A stretch of DNA of 20,584 nucleotides from Candidatus Gastranaerophilales bacterium (GCA_910587175.1 CAJULH010000036.1:1-20584); one strand, 5' to 3'. Counted from the stretch's first letter, positions 7,608 through 15,016 are shown. The notes: generated by a model from the letters alone, not told the origin. Translations and numbers: made by a program.

Positions 7608-7970
7608 ATGACAAAGATTTTAATAGTGGATGATGAAAAAGATATAGTTGAAACCCTTTCATTCATGCTGCAAGCAAAAGGATACGAGATAATTTCCGCA
7701 TACGACGGGGAAGAAGGACTGAAGCTTGCAAAGGAAGAAAAACCGGATTTAATCATTCTTGATGTTATGATGCCAAAGATAAACGGATATAAAATATGCA
7801 GACTTTTAAAATATGATGCAAAGTATAAAAATATACCAATTATTATGGTGACTGCAAGAAGCCAGGATAACGACAAATTAATCGGTGAAGAAACCGGTGC
7901 CAATGAATATATAACAAAACCTTTTGAATTTTCAGATGTACTTAATGTTATCAATAAATACACAAATTAG
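7608..7970 (+). CDS. Single-domain response regulator (CheY-like)
   Basis: A 120-residue stand-alone receiver domain with all key residues: acidic pair D8-D9 in LIVDDEKD, phospho-acceptor D52 in IILDVMMP, T82 in MVTARS and K104 in YITKPF. There is no DNA-binding output domain, so it should act by protein contact or phosphotransfer. An AGGATAAG-type ribosome binding site precedes the ATG. Its position directly after the kinase and 20 bp before the GspE-like gene suggests it relays the kinase signal, possibly to that ATPase. That last point is inference. Confidence 0.95.
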   Translation: MTKILIVDDEKDIVETLSFMLQAKGYEIISAYDGEEGLKLAKEEKPDLIILDVMMPKINGYKICRLLKYDAKYKNIPIIMVTARSQDNDKLIGEETGANEYITKPFEFSDVLNVINKYTN

Positions 7971-7990
7971 TATTAAACCAGGACTAAAAT

Positions 7991-9370
7991 ATGGATTTAG
8001 TAACAAATAAAACCATAGATAAATTAAAATACGACCTTGTGCGGAATAATATCATCACTTTTGAAGACATTGAAAAAGCACAAGAGATGGCAAATGTCCA
8101 GAATATAAACCTGGGGCAGGTTTTAATAAATACATCAATGATATCAGAACATGATTTATTAAAATTTTTGGAAGAAAAACTCCATATCCCGTTTGTTGAC
8201 CTGGAAGATTACGAAATAGATAAAAAGTGCCTTGGATTTATCAGCTACAATGAAGCTGTAACATATAAAATGCTTCCTCTTTTTGAAATTGAGGATATTT
8301 TAACAATTGCAATGGCAGACCCTTTGGATTTATTTGCGATTGATAAAATTATCGAGCGCACAAATAAAACCATAGAGCCTGTTTTGGGGTCTGAAAAAAG
8401 TATATTAAAAAAGATAAATGAATATTACGCTTCATCCGGAAAAGTTCAGGACATTGAAACCAAAACAGACCCGAACTTTAAATGGCAGGATGAGCTTCAT
8501 AATGATGATTTAGATGAAGAACATCTGCAAAATCTTTTTCGCGCAATTTTAAAACACGCAATAAAAGAAAACGTACACGAATTATATTTTGAGCATGACA
8601 TTGACGGTCTTTCCGTTAATTTTAAAAAGCAGGGAGAATGTTATCCAACAGGCACCATTCCAACTCTTTTAATTAACCCGTTTATCCAAATGATAAAAAA
8701 CCTCTGTGCTCTTGATCCTATGGTTTCTGAAGTGCCGCAGCTTGGTAAATTGAATTTTAATGTTGATTCTATGGCTCTTACTGCAAGTATTTCAGCCTTT
8801 CCAACCATAAACGGCGAAAGGATTGTATTAAAAATTTACCATCCGCCAAAAAAAATTGATGTTTTAATTCCGGATAAAGAAAAAACAGATACATTAAAGA
8901 GTCTTTTGAATACACCGGGAATTATTCTTGTTTCAGGCGGAACGCTATCCGGCAAAACGCACCTTGTGTATTCAATTCTAAATGATTTAACACCGAAAAA
9001 TTCCGTTGCAATGACGCTTGAATCTGTTGCAAAATATAAGCTGAATAACACCCTCCAGTGCGAACTCAATGAAAGCGTCGGTTTTAATATGGATAAAGCC
9101 ATGAGATTTATTGAGTTTCAATCTCCTGATATCATATATTTTGAAGGCATTTCAACAAAAGAAGGATTGGATTTTTTAACCTCATTAAGCCTGAAAGACA
9201 AAACTCTTATAACAGAATTTTTAGCAGAGAATATGGAAGATTTACGCCGTAAATTTGACAGAAGCGAATTTGCGATGTTTAAGTCTTTAATCACATGTCT
9301 TATTTTTATACATAATAAAAACAGTATTGAAATTTTTGACAAATCTGCACTTGAAAAGTATTTACTCTGA
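7991..9370 (+). CDS. Divergent GspE/PilB-like protein with MshEN-type N-terminal domain and degenerate ATPase
   Basis: A 459-residue relative of type II secretion / type IV pilus assembly ATPases. Residues about 10-145 form a GspE/MshEN N domain, with the repeat INLGQVLINTSMISEHDLLKFL (split here: INLGQVLINTS at 39-49, then MISEHDLLKF). MshEN domains can bind cyclic di-GMP, but the glycine of the binding repeat is missing here. After an acidic linker, residues about 175-459 match the ATPase core. The P-loop survives as GGTLSGKTH (K322). The Asp box reads TLESVAKY instead of the usual VEDPIE, Walker B reads SPDIIYFEGIST instead of DPDIIMVGEIRD, the histidine box is absent, and so is the Cys4 zinc module. 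It may be a regulator that senses nucleotide rather than a motor. It is cotranscribed with the kinase and regulator genes. A real but unusual pilus motor cannot be excluded. Confidence 0.8.
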   Translation: MDLVTNKTIDKLKYDLVRNNIITFEDIEKAQEMANVQNINLGQVLINTSMISEHDLLKFLEEKLHIPFVDLEDYEIDKKCLGFISYNEAVTYKMLPLFEIEDILTIAMADPLDLFAIDKIIERTNKTIEPVLGSEKSILKKINEYYASSGKVQDIETKTDPNFKWQDELHNDDLDEEHLQNLFRAILKHAIKENVHELYFEHDIDGLSVNFKKQGECYPTGTIPTLLINPFIQMIKNLCALDPMVSEVPQLGKLNFNVDSMALTASISAFPTINGERIVLKIYHPPKKIDVLIPDKEKTDTLKSLLNTPGIILVSGGTLSGKTHLVYSILNDLTPKNSVAMTLESVAKYKLNNTLQCELNESVGFNMDKAMRFIEFQSPDIIYFEGISTKEGLDFLTSLSLKDKTLITEFLAENMEDLRRKFDRSEFAMFKSLITCLIFIHNKNSIEIFDKSALEKYLL

Positions 9371-9427
9371 TAATTCAGGTTGTAAAATCTTTTTAGGAGC
9401 TTTATATTTCAAAGGTTTAAGTTTGCT

Positions 9428-9916
9428 GTGGAAATTTCAGAAATCATAAATAAAATGATAGATTTTTCAAAGGGAAACGTACATGATATAAACCATTTTA
9501 TAAAGGTTTATACATTTGCAAAACTCATCGGCGAATGCGAACATTTAGATAAAAACACCCAAAATATATTAGAGATTGCTGCAATATTGCATGATATAGC
9601 ATGTCCTCTTTGCCGTGAAAAATACGGAAATACAAACGGCAAACATCAGGAAATCGAAGGAGCACCGCTAGCAAAAGATTTTCTTAAAGAATCAGGGCTT
9701 TCTTGCAAAGTAATCGAAAGAATTTCATACCTTGTGGGACATCATCACACGTATACTAATATAGACGGACTTGATTATCAGATATTGCTTGAAGCAGACT
9801 ACATCGTAAATGCCGATGAAAGCAAATATTCAAAAGAAAACATTGAAAACACAATGAAAATGATTTTTAAAACCAAAACCGGAACCAGATTGTTAAAGTC
9901 CATTTATTTAAGCTGA
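9428..9916 (+). CDS. HD-domain hydrolase
   Basis: A 162-residue single-domain protein of the HD superfamily, metal-dependent phosphohydrolases that often act on nucleotides. The metal-ligand pattern is present: H23 in DINHFIKV, H55-D56 in ILHDIACP, H73 in KHQEIEG, H105-H106 in GHHHTY, and D124 in LEADYIV. The start is a GTG at 9428 with only a weak AAAGG 12 nt upstream, while a good AGGAG lies too far away at 9395-9399. The downstream ATG at 9458 is an alternative. It follows the GspE-like gene by 57 bp and precedes bioD by 23 bp. Substrate is unknown; it looks too small for cyclic-nucleotide HD-GYP enzymes and lacks the GYP motif. Confidence 0.88.
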   Translation: MEISEIINKMIDFSKGNVHDINHFIKVYTFAKLIGECEHLDKNTQNILEIAAILHDIACPLCREKYGNTNGKHQEIEGAPLAKDFLKESGLSCKVIERISYLVGHHHTYTNIDGLDYQILLEADYIVNADESKYSKENIENTMKMIFKTKTGTRLLKSIYLS

Positions 9917-9939
9917 TTTTCAAAGGAAAGAGATTTTTT

Positions 9940-10602
9940 ATGAACATTTTTATAACAGCAACAGATACCGATGCCGGCAAAACCTACGTAGCACGCGGCA
10001 TTGTAAAAGAATTGATCAAAAGAGGTAAAAAAACAGGATACTTTAAACCCCTTCAAAGCGGTATTATTCCGGATGTTTTATCTGACGCAGATAGCGTGCT
10101 TTCAGGCATAAATAACAATGCTTATCCTGTAAATCTATTAAACGTCAAAAATTCATATGTCACAAACACTCCCTGTACACCTTCGGTTTCAGCCGAAATT
10201 GACAATATCGGAATCAGTCTGGATAAAATCAAAAATGATTATACTGAGCTTAAAAAAAAGTGTGATAATGTGATTGTGGAAGGCTCAGGCGGATTATTCG
10301 TTCCTGTGAACAACGATTGTCTGATGTCCGATGTAATAAAAAGACTGAATTTACCCGCTATTATTGTCGCAAGACCTGATTTAGGCACAATTAACCACAC
10401 ACTCTTAACAATCCGGGCTCTCAGGTCTTTAGATATTAAAATTTTAGGAGTTGTAATTTCAAAATACCCAAATAAAACAGATGATCCTGCAGTTACAACA
10501 GCACCTGAATTAATAGAAAAATTCGGCAATATAAAGATTTTAGATATTATAAAAGAAAACGGAGACAATTTCTCAAAGATTGTGGACAAGATTTTAATGT
10601 AA
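9940..10602 (+). CDS. bioD: ATP-dependent dethiobiotin synthetase BioD
   Basis: Closes the ureido ring of dethiobiotin from 7,8-diaminopelargonic acid, CO2 and ATP, the penultimate step of biotin synthesis in the cytoplasm. The P-loop TATDTDAGKTYVARG lies at residues 6-20, the substrate lysine in GYFKPLQSG (K36), and VIVEGSGGLFVPV at 111-123 is the conserved active-site loop (E114). The 220-residue length is normal. A good AAGGAAAGAG ribosome binding site precedes the ATG. No other biotin genes are in the window. A terminator-like hairpin follows about 100 nt after the stop. Confidence 0.95.
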   Translation: MNIFITATDTDAGKTYVARGIVKELIKRGKKTGYFKPLQSGIIPDVLSDADSVLSGINNNAYPVNLLNVKNSYVTNTPCTPSVSAEIDNIGISLDKIKNDYTELKKKCDNVIVEGSGGLFVPVNNDCLMSDVIKRLNLPAIIVARPDLGTINHTLLTIRALRSLDIKILGVVISKYPNKTDDPAVTTAPELIEKFGNIKILDIIKENGDNFSKIVDKILM

Positions 10603-10649
10603 TTAATAAATTTGCCAGAATTTTAAACTTTAATTTAATATTATTTTAG

Positions 10650-10737
10650 AAATCATCCTCCAGAGTGCCAGAGTTTACGGATTTTGGCAGACGGGGAATT
10701 CAAATCGTCAGGCTGGGTCATCTTTTGATGATTTTTT
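10650..10737 (+). repeat. Compact structured intergenic element ending in a terminator-like hairpin
   Basis: A GC-richer block between AT-rich flanks. Its ends form an 8-bp inverted repeat, AAATCATC (10650-10657) and GATGATTT (10727-10734). Inside are TGCCA/TGGCA (10666-10670 with 10685-10689) and GACG/CGTC (10690-10693 with 10706-10709). An alternative 9-bp stem (10702-10710 with 10726-10734, one G-U pair) is followed by a T6 run at 10732-10737 and would serve as an intrinsic terminator for the bioD operon. It could be a terminator, a small palindromic repeat element or a non-coding RNA. I cannot choose without genome-wide copies. Confidence 0.45.
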
Positions 10738-10803
10738 GCTGTTTTAATTATTATTAAGACAGTTATCGTTTAATAAAGTTTATGTTGTTAAGCCAAATTA
10801 CCT

Positions 10804-11022
10804 GCCGTGTGTTATAGACACAGCTGCACATTGAAAATTATATGTTCGGTAACAAGTTGCCCGGGCGCTTCACCCGGTACGGATTACGCTAACCGCTGCC
10901 TCCCGTACCACATATGGTCTGGCACGAAGGCAGCTGAGGGGTATGTTGACCGGGATATTAACAGCGGGAAAGTTTATGGACCATCTATACACGACATTAC
11001 CTACGCCTTTTCTGTGCGCTGC
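10804..11022 (+). pseudogene. Cassette 1 (head degenerate, tail truncated)
   Basis: Reads SCTLKI..SVTSCPGAS, then RCLPYHIWSG, a variable stretch, and IHDITYAFSVRC (11014-11022), after which the tail LDL is lost. The LCDxxxGYG head is barely recognisable. Its end resembles cassette 6 (HVITYAFTVRC). An ATG at 10807 opens this frame but has no ribosome binding site and lies inside the head, so it is not taken as a real start. Confidence 0.6.
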
Positions 11023-11140
11023 TTGCTCCTCGCCAGGTATCCCGCCACCTATAGGGCGGGCATGAGGCTTCACCCCTATTGCCCCAGGATGCGGTGCGCT
11101 GTGTCCTTTGGATTTGACACTACAGACAAAGTTCAATGAC
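11023..11140 (+). pseudogene. Cassette 2 (short remnant: tail plus head fragment)
   Basis: Only the end of a unit is left: RYPATYRAGMRL..., then GTGCGCTGTGTCCT with TTGGATTTG (11094-11116). ACTACAGACAA at 11119-11129 matches the junction before cassette 7. A strong GC hairpin, CCCGCC (11041-11046) with GGCGGG (11055-11060), lies within it. An extra T in the tail shifts the frame. Confidence 0.5.
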
Positions 11141-11337
11141 GCAATGCGTAAGCCCTCTAAGAGAATCTAACTTGCACAAAATCAAATAGAATTTGGGCAT
11201 TATAGAGACCAATGCTGTTAAGCACTACGATAATAAGGCTTTAATCGTTAGGTGATACGCTTGGTAAAACCTTAGACTTAGCGATAGGATGCAAGTTTTC
11301 CGGGCGGAGGCACTGGTGGAACAAACAAAAGACGAAA
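11141..11337 (+). other. Non-coding spacer inside the cassette array
   Basis: No domain-like coding sequence is seen. An 8-bp inverted repeat, AACTTGCA (11169-11176) and TGCAAGTT (11290-11297), encloses AT-rich DNA unlike the cassettes. It may be an insertion that split cassettes 2 and 3, or the decayed 5' part of cassette 3, whose LCD head is missing. Confidence 0.4.
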
Positions 11338-11616
11338 CACCCGCAAATGAGTCCGGTTACGGCACTCTGCAGTGTAACTATACAGGCACAAGCGGTTACT
11401 GCCCGGGCGCAGGCGGCAACTGCTACCCGTACGTTGTATGGTCAAGCCAGAGTACAATAGATTCTTACATTTGGACTCCGGAGTTGATTCGTGGAGTTTT
11501 TTCCGAGCTATATAATGGCAGAGGACTTCCCGAGACCTACGCCTTGAGTGTGCGCTGTGTCCTGGATTTGAATTTAACATTTGCGGGGTCACATTTTTTA
11601 ATTATTACAAAATTAA
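11338..11616 (+). pseudogene. Cassette 3 with long junction
   Basis: Encodes ESGYGTLQCNYTGTSGYC, PGAGGNCYPYVVWSS, a variable middle (STIDSYIWTPELIRGVF...), and LPETYALSVRCVLDLN with its tail at 11550-11570. The head lost the codons for DRLCD compared with other units. The domain is open in one frame but no initiation signals exist. The frame runs on through the junction and stops with TGA inside the head of cassette 4. It is the closest relative of cassette 4. Confidence 0.7.
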
Positions 11617-11874
11617 TTCCCTGCAGACAGGCTCTGTGACGGCAATTCCGGTCACGGCACCCTGCAGTGTAGTTACACCGGCACCTATGGAAGCTGCCCG
11701 GGCGAAAGTGGCTACTGCTACCCGTACGTTGTATGGTCAAGCAGGCAGGTTGGCAATTCTAACATTTGGTCTCCGGAGTTACATGCCGGTATTTTCTCTG
11801 AGATATATGGAGACAGAGGACTTGCTATGACCAATGCTTTCACTGTGCGCTGTGTCCTTGGATTTGTATTTTAA
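11617..11874 (+). pseudogene. Cassette 4, complete domain ending in TAA
   Basis: One open frame reads FPADRLCDGNSGHGTLQC, SYTGTYGSCPGESG, YCYPYVVWSSRQVG, a variable middle, then AFTVRCVLGFVF and stop TAA (11872-11874). The frame is closed upstream by TAA (11614-11616) and there is no ATG or ribosome binding site before the domain. Five cysteines are at the positions conserved across the array. Confidence 0.7.
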
Positions 11875-12201
11875 GCTGAAATAATATTTGCGTATGGAGT
11901 TTTTGTCTTCACTGAATACAAAAAAACTGCAGACAGGCTCTGTGACGGCGGTTCCGGTCACGGCACCCTGCGGTGTCACTGGGCTGAAGGCGGGTGCCCG
12001 GGTGCTAACAATAGCCGCTGCTACCCGCACGACGTATGGGCATCTGACAGCGGCGACAGTTCTTGCCGTTACTGGCGTTTCTTAGAGTATGGTTCGTTCG
12101 GTGAGGACTGCTATCCTGCTACCTATGCCTTTTCTGTGCGCTGTGTCCTTGGATTTGCATTTAACTTTTGCAGGGTCGCATTCTTTGACTATTACAAAAT
12201 T
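11875..12201 (+). pseudogene. Cassette 5
   Basis: In frame with cassette 4 but separated from it by TAA. It reads ADRLCDGGSGHGTLRC, HWAEGGCPGANNSRCYPH, DVWASDSGDSSCRYW..., then DCYPATYAFSVRCVLGF (tail 12136-12157). It carries two extra cysteines in the variable middle, possibly an added disulfide. The frame continues out of phase into cassette 6. The junction after it is nearly identical in length and sequence to that after cassette 3. Confidence 0.7.
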
Positions 12202-12449
12202 CATTTCCTGCAGACCGGTTCTGTGACAGATATGCCGGTTACGGCACCCTGCAGTGTGCTCCGGGATATAGCAGCTGCCCGGGCTCCATCGATGGCAACT
12301 GCTGGCCGAACTGGATATGGGCAGGTACACGTACCGAAGAGGGAACTAATGCCTATGACAGAGAATTGAACACGGGCGGTTTTAACACTAACAACCTGAC
12401 TCCGCACGTTATTACCTACGCCTTTACTGTGCGCTGTGTCCTGGATTTG
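12202..12449 (+). pseudogene. Cassette 6, fused in frame to cassette 7
   Basis: Reads FPADRFCDRYAGYGTLQC, APGYSSCPGSIDGNCWPN, WIWAGTRTEEGTNAYDR..., then HVITYAFTVRCVLDL (tail 12429-12449). It continues in the same frame through a short junction (TTFRITTDK) into cassette 7, making a two-domain open frame. An ATG at 12354 lies mid-domain and is not a plausible start. Confidence 0.7.
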
Positions 12450-12749
12450 ACAACATTTAGAATAACTACAGACAAGCTCTGTGACGATAATGCCGGTTAC
12501 GGCACCCTTAGGTGCGGAAGAGTCACAGGAAGCTGCCCGGGTTCCATAGGTGACACCTGCTGGGCACCGCATGTATGGTCAGATACACTCATTAGCGGTA
12601 CAAGCCACTATGCCTTATACCTTGGCGGCGGCAATGTCGAAACCACACATGATAATTTAACCGACCGGCACATTAACCGTGCCCATGGTGTGCGCTGTGT
12701 CCTGGATTTAAGAATCAATAATAAAAACTTTGGTTCCTGTTTTAGTTAA
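12450..12749 (+). pseudogene. Cassette 7, last unit, stop overlaps pbp 3' end
   Basis: Reads TTDKLCDDNAGYGTLRC, GRVTGSCPGSIGDTCW, APHVWSDTLISG..., then HINRAHGVRCVLDL (tail 12690-12710). It ends with RINNKNFGSCFS and TAA at 12747-12749, overlapping the stop of the convergent penicillin-binding protein gene by three bases. Its middle is the most divergent of the array. Confidence 0.7.
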
Positions 12750-14914
12750 TTTGAATCAGGCAAAGGTACATCTACAACCCCCACAGAAGAAGCCGGGGCA
12801 TCTACCGGCACCGGAGCCTGTTCTGTTTTAAATGGTTTCGTTGAAACAGAAGGGACACTGGGCTGCATCACCTTATCTTTATCCTTATCTTTATCTTTTT
12901 GATGTTTTCTATCCTTTTTATCATCATCCGGGTTATCTTGTTTTTTATCAGAAACCGTTTTTGAATCTTCGCCAGGCAGAGGAACTTCTATATTTTCATC
13001 AATCTGGACATCATCCTCTTCCATTTTTTCCGTAGGCTCATCAAGTATAACAGCTTCACCTTTCGAATCCGGTCTTGGATAATCAAAAACGGAATTAGGA
13101 TAATTTTTCAATGCCACCTTCATATAATCAGCCCAAACCTGCGCCGGCATCATACCTCCGGTTATACCCGGCAGTTTTGAATTGTTGTCATTACCAAGCC
13201 AGACACCTGCCACAATATCAGGTGTATACCCGACAAACCAAGCGTCCCTGTAGTCGTCCGTAGTACCAGTTTTTCCTGCAACCGCTCTTCCGATATTTGC
13301 AGCACGCCCGGTTCCTACTTCTACTACTTTTTGAAGCATATAAGTCATACCGGCTGCAGTATCATAGCTTATAACTTTTACATTCTTTGGTCCGGGATTT
13401 TCATAAATTACAACACCACGGGAATTCTCCACCCTTTCAACCGCATAGGGACGCACCCTGAAACCGCCGTTTGCAAAAGCTCCGTAGGCTATTACCATAT
13501 CATATAATTTTACGCCGTTTGAACCAAGTGCAATTGTCATATCTGATTGTAAATGGGTTGTAATACCCATTTCTCTTGCAGTTGAAATTACATTAGGAAC
13601 ACCGACTTTCTCAATCATCTTTACGGCAACCACGTTTGATGACACAGCAACCGCCTGCCACACAGGAATTTTGCCTCTGTATTTGCCGCCATAGTTCCTT
13701 GGAGCCCATCTGCCAAATGACACGGGAGCATCGTTTACAATATCATTAACCTTTACACCCTGCTGAAGTGCCGTAGCATATACGAAAGGCTTAAAAGATG
13801 ACCCGGGAGGTCTCACAGCATTCAGGATTCTGTCATACTGGCTCTTTTCGTAATTCTTCCCGCCAACATACGCATATATTTTTCCGGTGGTAGGGGAAAA
13901 TGAAAAAAGTGCCATTTGGGTTTTGTCCCCGGTTAGCTTTGAAGCTTTCAAGCGATTATTTATAGCATTATCAGCAGCTTCCTGGGATTTATAATCAAGC
14001 GTGGTGTAAATCTTTAAACCGCCTTGCGAAATGTCTTCTTCACGAAAACCGATATATTCAAGCTCTCTTAAAACAAAATCTATAAAATAAGGAGCCTTAT
14101 TAAAAGAATAAATTCTTGATTTATTGTTTAAATGGAGCTCTTCTGCTTTTGCTTTTTCGTATTGTTCTTTTGTAATGTAGCCTGTTTTATAAAGTCTCCT
14201 CAAAACCTGGTTTCTTCTTTGAATAGCCATATTGGGATTTTGAAGAGGTGAATACACGCTGGGCGCCTGCGGCAAACCTGCAATTAAAGCAGCTTCCGCC
14301 AAAGTAAGTTCATTTAAATTTTTATTAAAATACGTTTTTGATGCTGAAAGCACACCATATGTGCCGGAACCAAGATAAACGGAATTCAAATACATTTCTA
14401 AGATTTCATCTTTTGAAATAGTTTTTTCGATTCTGTGTGCAATAATAAGTTCTTTTATTTTTCTGTCAAAAGTTCTTTCGTTTGAAAGAAATAAAATCCT
14501 TGCAAGCTGCTGTGTGATAGTACTTGCACCCTGCTTTGCAGAACCGGCTTTAAGGTTTACAACAACGGATCTTAAAAGACCAATTGTGTCAAAACCCCTG
14601 TGATGATAAAAATTCTTATCTTCGGTTGCAATAATTGCATATTTTAAACTATTTGGAATATCCTTAATTGAAACCTTTTCAAACCTGAAAACAGTGAATG
14701 TTTTAATATTTTCACCATCAGAAGAATAGATTGACGTAACAGGATTTGGTTTAATGTCCTCAAAATTGCTAATTGGGGGAAGTGAAGCCAGATAAAGATT
14801 GAATGCTGCAACAGCTGCAAGTATTGCAGATGCTATCATCATTAAAATATAGAGGAAAAAATTTCCTTTTTTATTCTTCTTATTTTTAGCTCTTCTTGCT
14901 CTCACGTTTCCCAT
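12746..14914 (-). CDS. Class A penicillin-binding protein (bifunctional transglycosylase/transpeptidase, PBP1A-like)
   Basis: Polymerises and cross-links peptidoglycan on the outer face of the inner membrane. Residues 1-18 are basic and cytoplasmic, followed by one membrane anchor at about 19-45. The GT51 transglycosylase shows ATEDKNFYHHRGFD with catalytic E98, QGASTITQQLARILF (128-142), RKIKELIIAHRIE (151-163) and EMYLNSVYLG. The transpeptidase has SSFK (372-375, catalytic S372), SSN (425-427) and KTGT (548-551). The last 90 residues are low-complexity: acidic, then a run of KD repeats, then proline-rich, probably an unstructured periplasmic tail. No Shine-Dalgarno sequence precedes the ATG. 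It is separated from the upstream ribosomal cluster by a terminator. The family is certain; the exact paralogue name (mrcA/ponA) is not. Confidence 0.95.
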   Translation of the reverse strand: MGNVRARRAKNKKNKKGNFFLYILMMIASAILAAVAAFNLYLASLPPISNFEDIKPNPVTSIYSSDGENIKTFTVFRFEKVSIKDIPNSLKYAIIATEDKNFYHHRGFDTIGLLRSVVVNLKAGSAKQGASTITQQLARILFLSNERTFDRKIKELIIAHRIEKTISKDEILEMYLNSVYLGSGTYGVLSASKTYFNKNLNELTLAEAALIAGLPQAPSVYSPLQNPNMAIQRRNQVLRRLYKTGYITKEQYEKAKAEELHLNNKSRIYSFNKAPYFIDFVLRELEYIGFREEDISQGGLKIYTTLDYKSQEAADNAINNRLKASKLTGDKTQMALFSFSPTTGKIYAYVGGKNYEKSQYDRILNAVRPPGSSFKPFVYATALQQGVKVNDIVNDAPVSFGRWAPRNYGGKYRGKIPVWQAVAVSSNVVAVKMIEKVGVPNVISTAREMGITTHLQSDMTIALGSNGVKLYDMVIAYGAFANGGFRVRPYAVERVENSRGVVIYENPGPKNVKVISYDTAAGMTYMLQKVVEVGTGRAANIGRAVAGKTGTTDDYRDAWFVGYTPDIVAGVWLGNDNNSKLPGITGGMMPAQVWADYMKVALKNYPNSVFDYPRPDSKGEAVILDEPTEKMEEDDVQIDENIEVPLPGEDSKTVSDKKQDNPDDDKKDRKHQKDKDKDKDKVMQPSVPSVSTKPFKTEQAPVPVDAPASSVGVVDVPLPDSN

Positions 14915-14920
14915 AATGAT

Positions 14921-14948
14921 ATTTTATAAGAAAAATTTTAAGTTGCAA
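14921..14948 (-). promoter_or_regulatory. Promoter candidate for the penicillin-binding protein gene
   Basis: The minus strand has TTGCAA (14948-14943), a 16-nt spacer and TAAAAT (14926-14921), ending 6 nt before the ATG at 14914. It would give a leaderless or nearly leaderless mRNA, consistent with the missing ribosome binding site. Confidence 0.45.
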
Positions 14949-14955
14949 TCATTTT

Positions 14956-14991
14956 AAAAAGCGCCTCTTTAAAAGAATAGAGACGCTTTTT
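14956..14991 (-). terminator. Intrinsic terminator of the rpsH-rplF-rplR unit
   Basis: AAAAAGCGCCTCT (14956-14968) and AGAGACGCTTTTT (14979-14991) form a 13-bp stem with a 10-nt loop. The single imperfection is a G-U pair in minus-strand RNA but a C-A clash in plus-strand RNA, which fits termination of the minus-strand transcript. A run of Us follows. It lies 25 nt after the rplR stop. Confidence 0.85.
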
Positions 14992-15016
14992 ATGTTTAAA
15001 TTTGCATGCTTTTTTA

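Larger units (their letters stand above)
10800..12749 (+). repeat. Tandem array of about seven promoterless cassettes encoding one variable Cys-rich domain
   Basis: Nearly 2 kb of plus-strand DNA repeats one coding theme. Each unit has a head [LF]CDxxxGYGTLxC, a CPGxxxxxCYPxxVW block, a middle that differs in sequence and length, and a tail YAFSVRCVLDL encoded by GTGCGCTGTGTCCT followed by (T)GGATTTG. Tails occur at 11014, 11094, 11550, 11845, 12136, 12429 and 12690. Successive units lie in different frames or are separated by stops. None has a start codon with a ribosome binding site, a signal peptide or an N-terminal half. Composition and codon use (GGC, CTG, TGC, CCG) are clearly GC-richer than the neighbours. 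The C-terminal RCVxDL recalls the ends of FISUMP and formylglycine-enzyme-like (C-type-lectin-fold) domains, but this is only a resemblance. The array ends inside the 3' end of the convergent pbp gene. Confidence 0.85.

Noticed and set aside
10660..10735. tRNA-like segment (GGGGAATTCAAATC resembling a T-arm)
   Set aside because: No acceptor stem, D-arm or anticodon arm can be formed around it.
10807..11139. 110-codon open frame starting with ATG in cassette 1 as a real gene
   Set aside because: The ATG lies inside the degenerate domain head, has no ribosome binding site, and the frame runs past the conserved tail into unrelated sequence.
11278..12572. Several minus-strand open frames of 67-123 codons across the array
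   Set aside because: They are antisense shadows of the cassettes: low-complexity Arg/Ala/Thr-rich translations with no start signals, repeating only because the cassettes repeat.
10800..12749. Diversity-generating retroelement variable repeats
   Set aside because: The domain ending loosely resembles lectin-fold targets, but there is no reverse transcriptase, no template repeat and no adenine-biased pattern. Units also differ in length as well as sequence.
10800..12749. CRISPR array or a single long gene broken by sequencing errors
   Set aside because: The repeats are about 250-300 bp, coding in style and divergent, unlike CRISPR. A single gene would need many independent frameshifts and stops plus two truncated units, and still lacks any start.
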